A stretch of DNA of 35,500 nucleotides. Origin: Chrysomallon squamiferum. Lineage: Eukaryota; Mollusca; Gastropoda; Neomphalida; Peltospiridae. The notes beneath the pieces were generated by a model. That model saw only the letters and a list, made by a program, of their open reading frames with translations, made no database searches and was not told where the DNA came from. A program made the translations under genes and the position numbers. The stretch covers positions 15,253,476 through 15,288,975 of the forward strand of contig CM022665.1 in assembly GCA_012295275.1 (NCBI GenBank), in the 5' to 3' direction. Below, in pieces: positions 11,630 through 23,154 of this stretch. Every line of letters begins with the position of its first letter. Within the stretch, counting starts at the first letter, position 1.

Positions 11630-12110
11630 CGTTACATTTAGCAGCGTCTTCTTTCAATATAATGGGAAATTTCATTGCTTCATTTAGCTAAAGCAGTATC
11701 CATTACATTAAGCAATGCCATCTTTCAATAAGAATTGACATTTTTATTTCTTTATTTTGGCATATGATAGTATCCATTGAAAATTAGCATTGTCATCTTT
11801 CAGCTAAGAGAGAAAATGTCATTGTTTTTCTATTTAACACAGTAACCACTACAAAAAATGGAAAAAATGGATTTCTTCATTTTTCTATTGGCACCTTTAC
11901 AGTTAGCTGTGTCTTTTTTCATTAAAATTGGAAAATTTTATTTCTTCATTTAGCTATAGTAACCATTACATTTAGTACTTTCTTCATTTGGCTATAGTAG
12001 CCATTACATATAACAATGTCTTCTTTCAATAAAGTTGGAAAATTTCATTTCTTTATTTTGGCAGAGTAACCATTGCATTTAGCAGTGTCTTCTTTCAATA
12101 AAGATGATTG
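11630..12110 (+). repeat. Degenerate minisatellite, unit about 65-75 bp
   Basis: Repeated modules read approximately CATTTAGCAGTGTCTTC, then TTTCAATAAAGTTGGAAAA, then TTTCATTTCTTCATTT, then GGCTATAGTAACCATTA. About seven diverged copies can be followed; the right-hand ones are best preserved. Individual copies have lost or gained segments, indicating an old array. Confidence 0.75.
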
Positions 12111-12140
12111 CTTGAGAAGAAAAACCAATAGGAGTATTTT

Positions 12141-12290
12141 TTCTTTTCTTTTTACAACAGAAAGTGAGGAAAAATAACAAAGACAATGGAACAAAAACAT
12201 GTTTGGGAAGATTGGAGTTTCACAACAGTTTTCAGACAGTTCACAGGCCACCTGCACATTCTGGATAAATATTGATGAGCACTTCAAAGT
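12141..12290. other. Candidate exon island with competing frames
   Basis: A strong plus-strand acceptor (long pyrimidine tract, then ACAACAG|AAAGTG) is followed by a 35-codon open frame that includes KNNKDNGTKTCLGRLEFHN and ends in TAA. The minus strand also offers ATTTATCCAG|AATGTG followed by NVQVACELSENCCETPIFPN. The frames exclude each other and neither product is recognised. It directly follows the minisatellite. Weak evidence. Confidence 0.18.
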
Positions 12291-12299
12291 ATCTTAGAT

Positions 12300-13100
12300 G
12301 CAAAAAAAAAAAAATAATAATACAAAAAATATTGAATGACTGTAAAGCAGAGATGTTTGTTTATTCCGTAGACAGACACAAATAGATAGTATATGATGTC
12401 TTTAGTTAGTGTATAGTGTCTTTAGGTAATAGTTAGAATGTATCTGAAAGTGGAAAATCTTGTTTAATGATTCAGTATTATCATTTTCAAGTTGATAAAG
12501 ACCTATTGAATTTTTATTTTTGTATTTCACCTATTCAGTTTTATTACAAAGACCTAATGTATTAGAATGAATCTGGAACTGTAGTTAAAGGGAAAAAGAA
12601 AAAAATCTCCAGTTAAAACAGTATTATTTTAGTTGATTTTGACTGGCAAATATTTCCTGATATTAGGAGGAACAGTGTGCCTTTACTTTTAAACAGACAC
12701 TTTTTATTTATTGCTTTAAAGTTTGTCTTGTTAAATTATTTTTGAAAATGTGTATATAAGAGATTAAATTCAACTCTGAAGTTGATATGCTCCTATTTCT
12801 AATTTTATTGTTATCTTTTTCTTTTTGTAAATCTCTGTTGTCTTTAAATATGCACATTTACATCATAGTTAAATAAGCAGAATGATTATATTATTTAAGC
12901 TAAAATAAACTGTTTTCAGAAGGTAAAAATGTTAATAAGAGAATTTAATCAAAATGGGAATATTTTCATGGATTGCGACTGTCACTTGCATGCATGCACA
13001 CATGTACACGTCACATATATGCTCAAAATAACAATCACATTTATCATCATTTCTACTGAAAGTTTTATGTTTTAGGGTATACAAATCCTCTAAAAAAAAT
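12300..13100. other. Non-coding stretch
   Basis: An A-rich run, then ordinary A/T-rich sequence with occasional ATGCATGC motifs near 12990. I see no gene in it. Confidence 0.5.
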
Positions 13101-13112
13101 TCAATTCCTTGT

Positions 13113-13330
13113 TTAACTGAAATCCAGAACTCTAATAAAGAAATGAACCAGGGAAACTGGCAGCTTGAAATGTTCACTTGTAAATATCTTTGAGCTTGTA
13201 AACCGTATCTTCCTGCCAGATGCAATTGCAACTTTACCTACACTGTACACATGTGGCCTGACTGAAGATTCCAAATTAAAATACATCCTGCAAGTACCTG
13301 CACAGCAATTTAAGATAACACTACATTCTT
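13113..13330. other. Candidate coding island with competing frames
   Basis: On the minus strand, a GTACTTGCAG acceptor is followed at 13286 by MYFNLESSVRPHVYSVG, open 57 codons to TAA (13113-13115), with an internal donor-like GTGTAG|GTAAAG. On the plus strand the frame containing NRIFLPDAIATLPTLY and SKLKYILQVPAQQF is open across the same bases, with acceptor-like CTTTGAG and donor-like CAA|GTACCT. No choice is possible by eye, and no family was recognised. Confidence 0.2.
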
Positions 13331-13419
13331 TTCTCTTGTGTTATATGCACACACATTTTTGTTTATTTAGATTAATTAACTTGGATGCTTGGTTTGAAAG
13401 ATACGTTTGTTATTAAAAA

Positions 13420-14590
13420 AAAAAAGATGATGGACTGTTAACAAATGCATAGTATTTTTCTCTTTAGCGACACATGCATGCATACATTTCTGTATAAATG
13501 GCATATGTGCCAGTGTGTGTGCTTATGTGTTTACAGCTACTTGCAGTAATATATTCAAATACCTGTCTGTTGTTATAATTACTAATTAGATAGGTCAGCA
13601 GGAGTCTAAAAAGGACAGACAGCAACACAAATAGATATGTGTGTTTAGGTGTATATTAATATGTAAAGGTAGCTTTATAAAACTAAATTGTTACAGGAAA
13701 TATTGTTGGTGACCCTATTAAATATTATAACAGCTTTAATATTACTAACTTTTTATCTTTCTAATTGACAGACTTATCAAGACAGGCTATAACTGATTTA
13801 GGAGGTATTCTATTTCCCAATCCAGACATTTCCATCACTAGTTTACAAAAGATGTATTTGTTTTTGCAGTCTGCAAAAAGTACATAAAGAGTGTTGTAGT
13901 CATTGATAAAAGTAACTACCAGAGTGGCGTCTTTTTCTGAAGTATATCATTACAAAATAAATAACTCAGAAATGTGTTGAGGCGTCACTAATCATATACT
14001 AGTTTACTCCTTAATATAATACTTATCTTGTATGCTGTTCTTGTTGGCTTCATGAATATTCTGTCTGGCATACTGAACTTTTTATTACGATATATTCAAT
14101 ATACACTTGATACATATGCATAAAACATATAGATATATGCATACAGCCATTGCTGTTTTATTCAAAGCTGTCATATATGCTTTGCTGCCTGTGAGATGGT
14201 GCATATAAAGGACCTTTCTGCTAATCAAAATGTGTTGTCCATTTAGTGACAGCAGCAGCTTTCCTCACTCGTTAACTATGAATTCTATATGTATGTGTGT
14301 ATGAATGTATTATGTCCATACATGTATCTGATATAATAATAACTACATAAAAAGTACTGAGTGAGTCATTAAATCAAAATTTTCTTCCTTCCTTCCACTA
14401 CTTAATGTACATTCCACATTTGTTAGAAACCGCTTCCTGATTTCACGGAAAAAAAAAATCCCAAAACAAAAACAAAGACATTACTTTGACAGACATACAC
14501 TGAAAATTCATTTATGCTTCATATAGTTGTAGCTGTTGCTCCAGTGTCTAACTTATTTTTAAGACTTTTGTTATCCAGTAAGTAGTTTAA
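13420..14590. other. Non-coding stretch
   Basis: Mixed A/T-rich sequence with an A-run near 13415 and no repeat block of note. No exon with supportable borders was seen. Confidence 0.4.
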
Positions 14591-14818
14591 TTATGGAGTA
14601 ATATAACTTTTGTGACCTTCCAGATTATGAGCATCCAGTACTTTGGCTCGCAGCCAGCCAGTACATGTCTTTTTATTTATAAACACACATGGAATATTGC
14701 CCCACTTTAAAAATAAGGAAATGCTTGAGGGCTTTAAGATATGCCACACTTTTCTGTCTTTGATGATGAAGGGGAAGGTTGTGTATCTACATACTGCCTG
14801 ATAGGGCGCTTGTGTTAC
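14591..14818 (-). other. 75-codon open frame, candidate exon or retroposon remnant
   Basis: The minus strand is open from just after a TAA to the TAA at 14591-14593, in a GC-richer patch. It includes YTTFPFIIKDRKVWHI, then LKWGNIPCVFINKKTCTG, then WLRAKVLDAHNLEGHKSYI. It has no ATG at its head, so it would be an internal or terminal exon or a decayed element. A donor-like CTGGAAG|GTCACA near its end is phase 1, which matches the phase-1 acceptor of the minus frame at 9.9-10.1 kb. The composition is protein-like, not low-complexity. I do not recognise it; the tail resembles no transposase motif I can name. Confidence 0.3.
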
Positions 14819-14819
14819 T

Positions 14820-15650
14820 TACTGAATTTCATAAGAGGACACCTGGTATAAAATAGCTATTACAGAAAGTAATAATCTGAAAATGAAAGTGAAAAGGAAG
14901 ATGAGAGATAAAAATATAATGATGACAATAACAAGAATAAAAGCAACATCAACAGTAATGATAATAAAAATAAACATTTTAAAAACTTTTATTGCAGTAA
15001 TTATATGATAATTGTGAGCATTGCTAATTTCCTACTAGTATTAATGTTATTAAGTAATTCATTTGTTATGATTAGTATTTCATTATATACCTTAAAAGGT
15101 TTTTAATTTTAATTATTTTATTATTATTTTTTTTTCTTTATTCAATTTGACTATCATTATTAGTCCTCAGAACATCATTTAAAAAAAAAAAAGAGTAAAA
15201 TAAGAATAAAAATAAATAAATAAAGCACTCAAACCACCACAACCAAAACAGTCAGCATTAATAATAATAATATTAAATTTGTAAAATTAATAACACACAC
15301 ACACCCTCACACACCCTTACACACACACCCGTATCCTTTTTGTTGGTGCACGTATAAAGCTAAATTGCTGCAGTGCAGTGTATATGACAGATATATGTAC
15401 AACATATGTTCACAGAACTTGCCATGAGCTGAATACAATTATGACACCATCATACCTCAGTTTTATATTCATTAAAAAAAAAATAATAATAAAAGATAAT
15501 TGTATGCTTATATTAATGTTTGTGTGACCATGGAAGTAATAATAAAATAATGTTATACCTGTAATGAATAATGTTTTAAAAGAGCTCATAAAAAGTTATT
15601 TATTCAGTTAAAATTTCACTCTTTATGTTTATTTAATTGGTAGAAAAACT
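14820..15650. other. Non-coding stretch with short simple repeats
   Basis: Holds AAT-type triplet tracts, A-runs and a short (CA)n/(CACAC)CCT tract near 15291-15332. No gene seen. Confidence 0.5.
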
Positions 15651-15654
15651 TCTC

Positions 15655-16390
15655 ACACCAAACTGAAATTTGTTTATGAAAGGAATGTCATCAAACATAC
15701 TAAAAGGAATATTACGGAATGTACTAATTAGAAAAACTATCCAAGAATATATTGAATTGAAAGGAATATCTAGGAAGATATTAAAAGGAATATTGCAGAA
15801 TATACTAAATTAAAAGGAATGTGCAGAATATACTAAAATAAAAGGAATATTTGAGAATATATTAAATTAAAAGGAACATGCTAAATTAAAAGGTATATTT
15901 AAAAACATGGTAATTTAATAGGAATATCACAAAATATACTGAATTAAAAGGAATATTCCAGAACAGATTAAATTAAAAGGAATATTTCAGAATATGCTAA
16001 ATCAAAAGGAATATTTAAAAACATAAGAAATAACATAAAACATACTAAATTAAAAGAAATATTTCAATAGATTAAATTAAATGGAATATTTAAAAACAAC
16101 TAAATTAAAAGGAATATTTAAGAATACAGTACATTTAAAGTAATGTATAAGAACATAATAAATGAAATGAAATATTTAAGAACATACTTAATAAAAAGTA
16201 ATTTCACAGAACATGCTAAATTAAAAGGAATATTTCAGAACAAACTAAATTAAAAGGAATATCACGAAATACTAAATCAGCAGGCATAATATATAAGAAG
16301 ATACTATATTAAAAAGTATATCTAAAACTAAAAGGAATGTCTGAGATTTTACTAAATTAAATTGAACATATTAAATTAAAAGAACACCAA
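15655..16390 (+). repeat. Degenerate minisatellite, unit about 30-36 bp
   Basis: The module AAATTAAAAGGAATATTTCAG followed by AATATACT recurs about twenty times with changing length and many substitutions. It is the longest tandem array in the window. Confidence 0.85.
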
Positions 16391-16399
16391 AGTTAAGTT

Positions 16400-17470
16400 T
16401 TTCTTTAAATCAAAAAGTTAAAAGAAACTTAAAAAGATCTTTTAAAAAATCAATTATATATATTCATATCTGGATGTATTACTTCTCTATTTACATTTTT
16501 TCATATCTTTATTATTTTGCAGCCTTTAAAAGTTTTTTGGAATAAGTTTTAGAGGTGTAAAAAAACAACAAATGCATGCGTTTTTACATATATTTATATA
16601 TTTATGTATATATATATACATACATATATAAGTAAGAAAGATTTTGTCGGTCTCTCAGTACAGACCTATATATTTTAATAATGCCTAAAGGGCAACACAA
16701 AAGAAATAAAGTCATATAATTACTTATATAAAAAATATTTCCAGTTATAGGTTTCCAGACATAACAGTTGAAAATTAGGAAGTTTATTTGCTTCACTACT
16801 CTTTACAATCATGTTCTCATCTAGCTACACAGGAAGATACAGATTATTTATATTTAAAATATGACCAAGTGATACGGTCAGTATATAAGTATGTACATGT
16901 TTATTAATATCCATTTTCCACATTAATGATTTGTTAAAATTACTCATTGAAATGTATGAAATGATTATGAAAACTGAACAAAAATAGTTGTAATTTATTT
17001 ATGTATCAACAGAGGCTTAAACTTTAAAAGTTTTGTATTTAAAAAGTATTTATTGTTGTTATCATCATCATTATCATATCGTTTTCCTCCGAGGAACAGA
17101 GAACAGAATAAATATATAAGTAAAGAAAATAATTTTTTATTTATATATATATATATATTTTTTTTTTATTACTTTCTATTTGTAATTTTTCTTGTGGGCT
17201 AAACAAAAATGTATATATACATACATGCACATTAAAAACAGAATAAGCTTGTTCCTATTTTTACCATTTTTCTCAGGTTTAAAAACCTCAAAATCACACT
17301 GACATTAACATTTTTCATTTTTAAAGAACAAAAAGCCATCTTAACTCACATGTTAAGCTTAAAAGTAAAGGAGAAAAAAAAGTCTTGCTAAAGTACTGGT
17401 GGGCATTTCAAGGATGGCTTGTTACATGAAGTCTGAAGGACGAAAAAAAAAAAAGAAAACACCCAGATAT
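16400..17470. other. Non-coding A/T-rich stretch
   Basis: Contains TATA dinucleotide tracts (about 16585-16630 and 17144-17160). TTTATT hexamers (AATAAA on the minus strand), for instance near 17048, could end a minus transcript from the candidate gene at 17471-19821. No exon seen. Confidence 0.4.
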
Positions 17471-19821
17471 TTACATAGAATTAGTTTGCCATCTTTGTTT
17501 TGGTCTTGAGTAACTTGAAGCTTTTTGTTGCTTCTCAGCCTCCCTCAGTCTTTTCTTTGCTGATTGCATCAGTCTACTTTCAGCTGTTTGCACACAAACA
17601 CTTTTTCTGACAGTCTGAAGACATGGAACAGTACAGTACAGTGGTTAGAACATTGGCTCACACACTCAATCCTTCTTGATGCATCATGTGGACTATTCCA
17701 TTGACAATCACTGTAATTTGTGCTTTCCTGTATATGGGAGGGTGTATGTAAAATACCTCTTGTTGCTAACTGTTGAAAACAGTAATAAATTTATAGTAGG
17801 TTTATTCTCTTATAATATCATAATACAGTAACCATGTTTGATTCCTAATAACCACACTTAGAAATAATTTGTTGAGGCATAATATTTATTTATTTTTCAT
17901 TATTATTATTTATTATTATTTACTAATATTGACAGTATTTTCTGAGATTGTACATCCTAATGATGGTGAGGGGAAAAAAAAGATGAAAAAAAAGAAGAAA
18001 TTTATGAAAAACATTATTTTTTTAAATACTAGATTTTAAAACATTCATATGAGAGAACATAAGATGGCAATTTATTATTACTTTAAGCTACTATTAATCT
18101 TGAATTGTGTGTATTCAAACATCAGCTTTAATATTAAATCTTTGCAGTTAACATCTCCAAGTCTATCTGCTGAACAATGGTTTTCTTAGAATAGTAACAT
18201 GAGAGTGATTTTAATTTGTCTGTTTTCAACATGTTTTTATCATCTTGCTATTGTTACTCTTTTCTGCACCTTCTTATTTTATAATTTTTATTTCTTGAGA
18301 ATGTACAAAACATTAATTTTTATAACAACAGTTCAAAAACTCAGAAATTTACATCTTAACGTCTTTTTGTAAACATTAATACACATAAAATGAAAAACAA
18401 AATACTGCATGCATTATCTAATGTTAAGCCCTAAAAAGGTCATTTCTTTTATGCTCTGTATACTTTGAATGACATCATCATGATATTTTGAGGAACATTG
18501 ATAATGAAACTTTTGTCAGCCTGACCCATAATGATTATATCACAGGATAACATGTATTATTATGACAACCAGCCTTTTGCTTATGCAAAGTTACATTAAA
18601 AAGATACCAAGTGCTTTAAGATGAAACTAAAGACAGTATCTGTTTATAAGATCAAAAGGTGAATTTAGGCAGTGTCACAATATGGACTGAAATAAAAAAT
18701 AAAATAAAAATGTTGTTTTGTTTTTGTTTTTTAAATTTATTTATATAATTATTTATTAATAACAGTTTAGAATATAATAATTAATTTTAAGATAATTTTC
18801 ATTAACTGCAACAGTTTTTCCCAGTATTATCAAGACTGTAAAATTTTGTTGATTGCCAGTACTGAAAGTGAACAATAAAAAAAAAAAAATGACTGTCATA
18901 CTTCAACCAAATATTGTGACACTATTTTCACTCTTGGATCGATCTCTCATTTATATATGTATATATCTGACATGGTGAATAATAAATATTTGTTCATTGA
19001 TACTTTTTAAAAAAAAGTTACATTAACAGTTTTCAGATAGTTATGTGTAATGACAGTGACCTGATTGAAATGTGTTATTACAAAACAGTAGGCTAATTTA
19101 ACAGTTTAGCAAATGTTTATTAATGAAATCAGATAAATGTTTTTTGATATACCATACTGATTAGGGAATGAATAGAATATGAAGTAGCCAATCAGAAGCA
19201 GGAATATTAGCCTATATCATGCAATATTCACGTGCAGTCTGTACCACAGAGTTTCAGCTTGCAGCCATAGGCAACCATAACTTATGTATCAAATTATGTT
19301 GTGTATAGTATATATAAATTTTTGGATTTTGTAAGTAGCCATGTAGTAAAGTTACATAAAATTGTGTGTGTGTGTGTGGTAAATTATATCTTCAGTGTAT
19401 ACGGTTTTCCAGATAATCTTAAAATTAGAAGATGAAAAAAATAATAATAAAGAAAAAAATGAACTAGAAATAAAAAATAAGGGAGTCGGAGGCAAAAGAA
19501 AATAAAAAAATCCTGGAACAAATAAACCATCAAATATTTTATTCACATACTTTGAGTGTCATCTTCTTTCACTGAGCATTTAGAATGTTTTCAAATGTCT
19601 ACAGAAGTGGCCTAGTGAATACAGGATGGTGAAGAAAGTGTGTAAATTTACCTTATGGGAGCAGGAAGTGAGGCCACGTAGCGTCTGCTTAATGGTGAAA
19701 AGGTCAATGACAGGGCTTGGCAAGCTTTGTTGTTTGACTGGACAACTGTACTCACAAAAGAAGTGAAAAAATATCTTCTGTTATCAGCACTGGAAGACCT
19801 CTTTGTCTTTGTCATTGACAT
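17471..19821 (-). CDS. Candidate two-exon gene for a small basic protein (about 101 aa)
   Basis: Exon 1 would be 19652-19821: ATG, MSMTKTKRSSSADNRRYFF, then SLTFSPLSRRYVASLPAPI, ending AAG|GTAAAT in phase 2. Exon 2 would be 17471-17606: acceptor ACTGTCAG|AAAAAG, phase 2, reading KSVCVQTAESRLMQSAKKRL, then REAEKQQKASSYSRP, to TAA. The phases agree and the joined frame has no break. The C-terminal half is basic and helix-like (AESRLMQSAKKRLREAEKQQ), a possible coiled coil. Doubts: a first AG (CTTCAG) lies 8 bases upstream of the AG used and would put exon 2 out of frame. Exon 1 may have an upstream acceptor instead of being first (TCTTCCAG or AACAG), and TCTAT|GTAAAT near the end could be a donor. 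I do not recognise the product. Confidence 0.33.
17635..17700 (+). repeat. tRNA-like SINE fragment (degenerate)
   Basis: ACAGTGGTTAGAACATTGGC resembles a tRNA D-arm/A-box (AGTGGTTAGA), and ACTCAATCC about 30 bases later resembles a B-box. It is too diverged to be a tRNA gene. It lies immediately upstream, on the minus-strand sense, of the candidate exon at 17471-17606. Confidence 0.35.
17720..19640. other. Non-coding stretch
   Basis: A/T-rich with ATT triplet runs near 17880-17925, an A-run near 18877-18890 and a short (TG)n at 19363-19378. No exon with supportable borders. Confidence 0.5.
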
Positions 19822-19854
19822 TGTCAGTAGCAAGGGAATGAAGGAATACTATAT

Positions 19855-20280
19855 ATTGGTAGACACGGTGTGTATGTGAAGAAAAATAAGAGAATGTTGT
19901 ATGTGGGTAGAAAGGGTGCATATTTGTATCAGATGTATGTACTTATCGGAAATGCTATATATGTGTGTTTGTGTGTATGTAGGAAAACAAGAAAATGTTA
20001 TATATTGGTAGTTGATGTATGTGTGTGCTATAAATGGATAGTTGGAAGTGTGTGTATGTGTATACAAGAAAATGCTAAATATGGGTAGCTGGGGGTTTGT
20101 GTGTGTATATAAGAAAATAATGTACATGGGTAGACAGGATGTGTATTTGTTTTGTGTAGGAAAGCAAGAAAGTGTTATATGTGGGTAAAAAGGGTGTGTA
20201 TTTGTGGTGTGTGCTTGCAGGTATGAGTGTATGCTATAAATGGGTATACTGAGGGTGTGTTTTTGTATTGTATATATAAA
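19855..20280 (+). repeat. Degenerate minisatellite, unit about 55-60 bp
   Basis: The module AAGAAAATGTTATATATGGG, then TAGATAGGGTGTGTATTTGTG, recurs about seven times. It starts directly upstream (minus sense) of the candidate start at 19821, so any promoter of that candidate gene would include or adjoin the array. Confidence 0.75.
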
Positions 20281-20439
20281 ATAGATGTATATAGATAGAA
20301 TTGGAATGGGTTTTTTAATGAATAGGTTTGTACATTAAGGGATGGTTTTTAATGATTAATTTGTATACATCATTTTTGATATTACTATTATTTTCATTTG
20401 GGTTTAAATTATTATGGTTAATTTATAATTTTTTGGTAG

Positions 20440-20720
20440 CTATTATTGTAATGTAGATTTATTTTAAAACAATTATTTTCTATGTATAGGTATGTGTTAC
20501 TGTATTTCAGAGTTGGTTTAAGACTTATTTTTTATACAGCTATCTATATCATTGTAATATATAATTATCTTAAACAGTTATTTTATGTATGGTTATCTAT
20601 ATTATTGCAATTTAGTATTGTTTTAAGATGGCTAGTTTTTTAGTTTGTTTTTATTTATTATTTTTTTTGTTTTTTTATTTAGGGATCTGTATTATTTTGA
20701 TACATTAATTCAGCAATAGT
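20440..20720 (+). repeat. Degenerate tandem repeat, unit about 70-80 bp
   Basis: Modules of the form ACAGCTATCTATATCATTG followed by a TTATCTTAAACAG-like segment recur three to four times, with increasing T-richness towards the right. Confidence 0.55.
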
Positions 20721-20894
20721 TTAAGATGAAGCATTATTGTAAACTAATTCCATATCTAAGTATTCATGTTTATGTGATCATATTCATTGTCACTGTTTGA
20801 CTAAGTATACCGAGTTGCAAAGAGAGAAGAGTTTATATATGTAAATTATGAGGTGATTAAGAATTAGAATTGTGAATACATGTATTGTGTATGT

Positions 20895-21320
20895 GTCCAG
20901 GTGGATTTTGTGCACACATTTATATTTATTTTTGGATGAGTGAATGAATACATATGTTCTATTAACTTAGCAGACCTGTAATTAAAATAAACAATATCTA
21001 TTCACATTTAAAAAAAAAAAAAAAAAAAAAAAAATTGTCTGACAGAAAAAAACAACATAATTGACCAGATGGATTTAGCACATATTTATATATTTTAGAG
21101 TAAACTGACATTTGTTTTATTTACTTAGCAGCCATATAATTAAAATAAACAGCATTTGTTAAGGAAGTTTGTCAGAATGGGAAAAAAGAAAAATCAGTTA
21201 CCAGGTGGATTTTGCACATGTTTACCTACATATTTTAGAGTGGGTGGAAGGATGTGTTTGTTTTGTTTACTTAACAGGCTTATGATTAAAATAAACAGTA
21301 TTTATTCAGATTTGAAAAAG
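20895..21320 (+). repeat. Three-copy tandem repeat, unit about 135-165 bp
   Basis: Copies begin near 20898, 21064 and 21200 with CCAGGTGGATTTTGCACA. Each continues through TATATTTTAGAGTG, TTTGTTTTATTTACTTAGCAG and ATTAAAATAAACAGTATTTATTCA. A run of about 24 A after the first copy lengthens its period. Each copy carries AATAAA. Confidence 0.8.
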
Positions 21321-21324
21321 GATA

Positions 21325-21743
21325 TTCTAAAGCAGTAAAGGATATTCTTCTATAATATTACCTGAGAACAAAATGCAGTCTGTAAAACATAAATCATATA
21401 ATTTCCCTGTTTAATGCAAATCTTTGGTATTTAAAGTGCCAGTGATCATCACCCGTGTGCTTCTGTTTGGGTTTTTTTTCCTTTTTTTTTTTTTTTTTTT
21501 TTTTTTTTTGTTTCCAAATCTGAAAAAGAATTCAAAAAAAAAAAAAAAATTACATTTGCCTTAAAGATTATATAAAAAGTTTCCCGTACAATAAAATCGA
21601 GTGCCAGTTTAATCTTTCTCATCACTTTTTTTCTTTCTAATCTTGTTTTATTGTCACAGTTTCAGAATAAACTAGTCATTTGTGCCTGATCAGTATTGTG
21701 AATATCTGAACACTTCCATCTAAAAACATTATCATTTTATTTC

Positions 21744-21774
<31 letters not shown>

Positions 21775-22800
21775 AAAGTTATTTTATTAACATAAAATAC
21801 ATTATACTTGAATACAAAAGAGTACACAAATTTGTTTTTCACTTTCTCTGACTGTACCCCTCTTTGAAATTAATGTTCTCTCTTATTTCCTTTTCCCATC
21901 TCTCTCTCTCTCTCTCTCTCTTTCTCTTTCTCATTTAGTATCTCTCACTGCAGTTGTTTCATATTTCTTTTACATAGCCTTTTTTAAAAATATGAACAGT
22001 TGAGACACCAAGAAAAACTGAAAATGAGACCCTTTTAATTCAGTAATAGTAAGTAAGTAGGTTTTGTTTAATGAATTTTTATGAATCAAATTTTTACCAG
22101 AAGAAAACAAAATTTATAATAATAAAAATAAAATAATATATTTGTATTCATAATTTATATTAGCAATGAAACTTGAAATAGTGTTTTAATTTTTTAATTT
22201 ATTAATTTAATATATTTAATATAATAAAATTAGTATTGCAGTAACACTTAATTTATTCAAGTAATTAATATAAAAATTATTTTACATTTTATAAGCTTAT
22301 TAACATGTACATTAAAAATGCTGCCGGGGGAATAAAGTTTAAAAATTGTTAGACTGGATAATAATATTTTATCAGCAAAAAAATACAAAAGAAAACGATT
22401 AATTGCAAAATGATTAAGTTAATTAAATAATGTACTTATAATTCTATCATACAATGATACATTTTTCTCCCCTGTTCATAATATATCTGCAGTTAGAAAC
22501 TGTCCACTTATTTGTGTATATATATATATATACACAGCTTACACATTCTTGTCTAAAAATTTATATAGAACACATCTAAAGCATTAGAAAATAGACTACA
22601 GCAAGTAGTTTTTATATCCACTTTTACATGGGCCAGAAACTAAAAGGACATTTTGAAAAACCATGAGGCATTGGCTTGAATGGGAGAATTGATCTGCAGA
22701 GTATTAAATTATAAATAAATAAACAGAATGGCTATTCTTTCATATTCTATTAAGTTAGAAAGGAGTTTGTAACTAATGAAGATGATTTAACATTTTCTTT
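21325..22800. other. Non-coding stretch rich in simple sequence
   Basis: Contains T-runs (21482-21509, about 21751-21774), a (TC)n tract at 21899-21922 and a (TA)n tract at 22519-22532. No gene seen. Confidence 0.5.
21482..21549. repeat. T-run and A-run facing each other (hairpin-capable)
   Basis: About 28 T, then a 24-base spacer, then about 16 A. A transcript of either strand could form a long A-U hairpin. It could also represent two oppositely oriented poly(A) tails. Confidence 0.6.
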
Positions 22801-22805
22801 TGTAG

Positions 22806-22829
22806 ACAAACAATCCAGGAAACTGGTTG
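22806..22829 (+). other. Possible micro-exon in phase with the plus-strand first exon
   Basis: The acceptor CATTTTCTTTTGTAG|ACAAAC is strong. In phase 2, as required by the exon ending at 3655, it reads R-QTIQETG-W before donor-like GTTGGT or GTATTA. QETGW recalls the sequence just before the SH2 domain of SOCS proteins, where WYWG follows. No SH2-coding exon is visible in the rest of the window and the match is only five residues, so this is a weak lead. Confidence 0.12.
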
Positions 22830-23080
22830 GTATTATTATGTTTCTGCTTATAAATAATGAAGGTTCAAGCAAGTATCACATGACCAAGTTGTCCAGGAAC
22901 TCTGTTAGTGTTAATGTGTTAGATTGGCAGAGAGGGTGTAGTGTTTGTGTGCCTTCCCAATTACTTTCTATAACGTAATGTGAACCCTAAACCTCTGAAT
23001 CTTATGGCAGATAACATTAGTAAAATATTTTCTGAGTTAATATTTTTGAGTATATCTTTATTAATATATCATTATACATG

Positions 23081-23081
<1 letters not shown>

Positions 23082-23152
<71 letters not shown>
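23082..23152 (+). repeat. (CA)n microsatellite
   Basis: About 35 uninterrupted CA units; likely polymorphic. Confidence 0.97.

Positions 23153-23154
<2 letters not shown>

Noticed and set aside
12932-13231. 99-codon minus frame
   Set aside because: It overlaps two other competing open frames, its composition is no better, and it has no splice borders. At most the island at 13113-13330 is worth testing.
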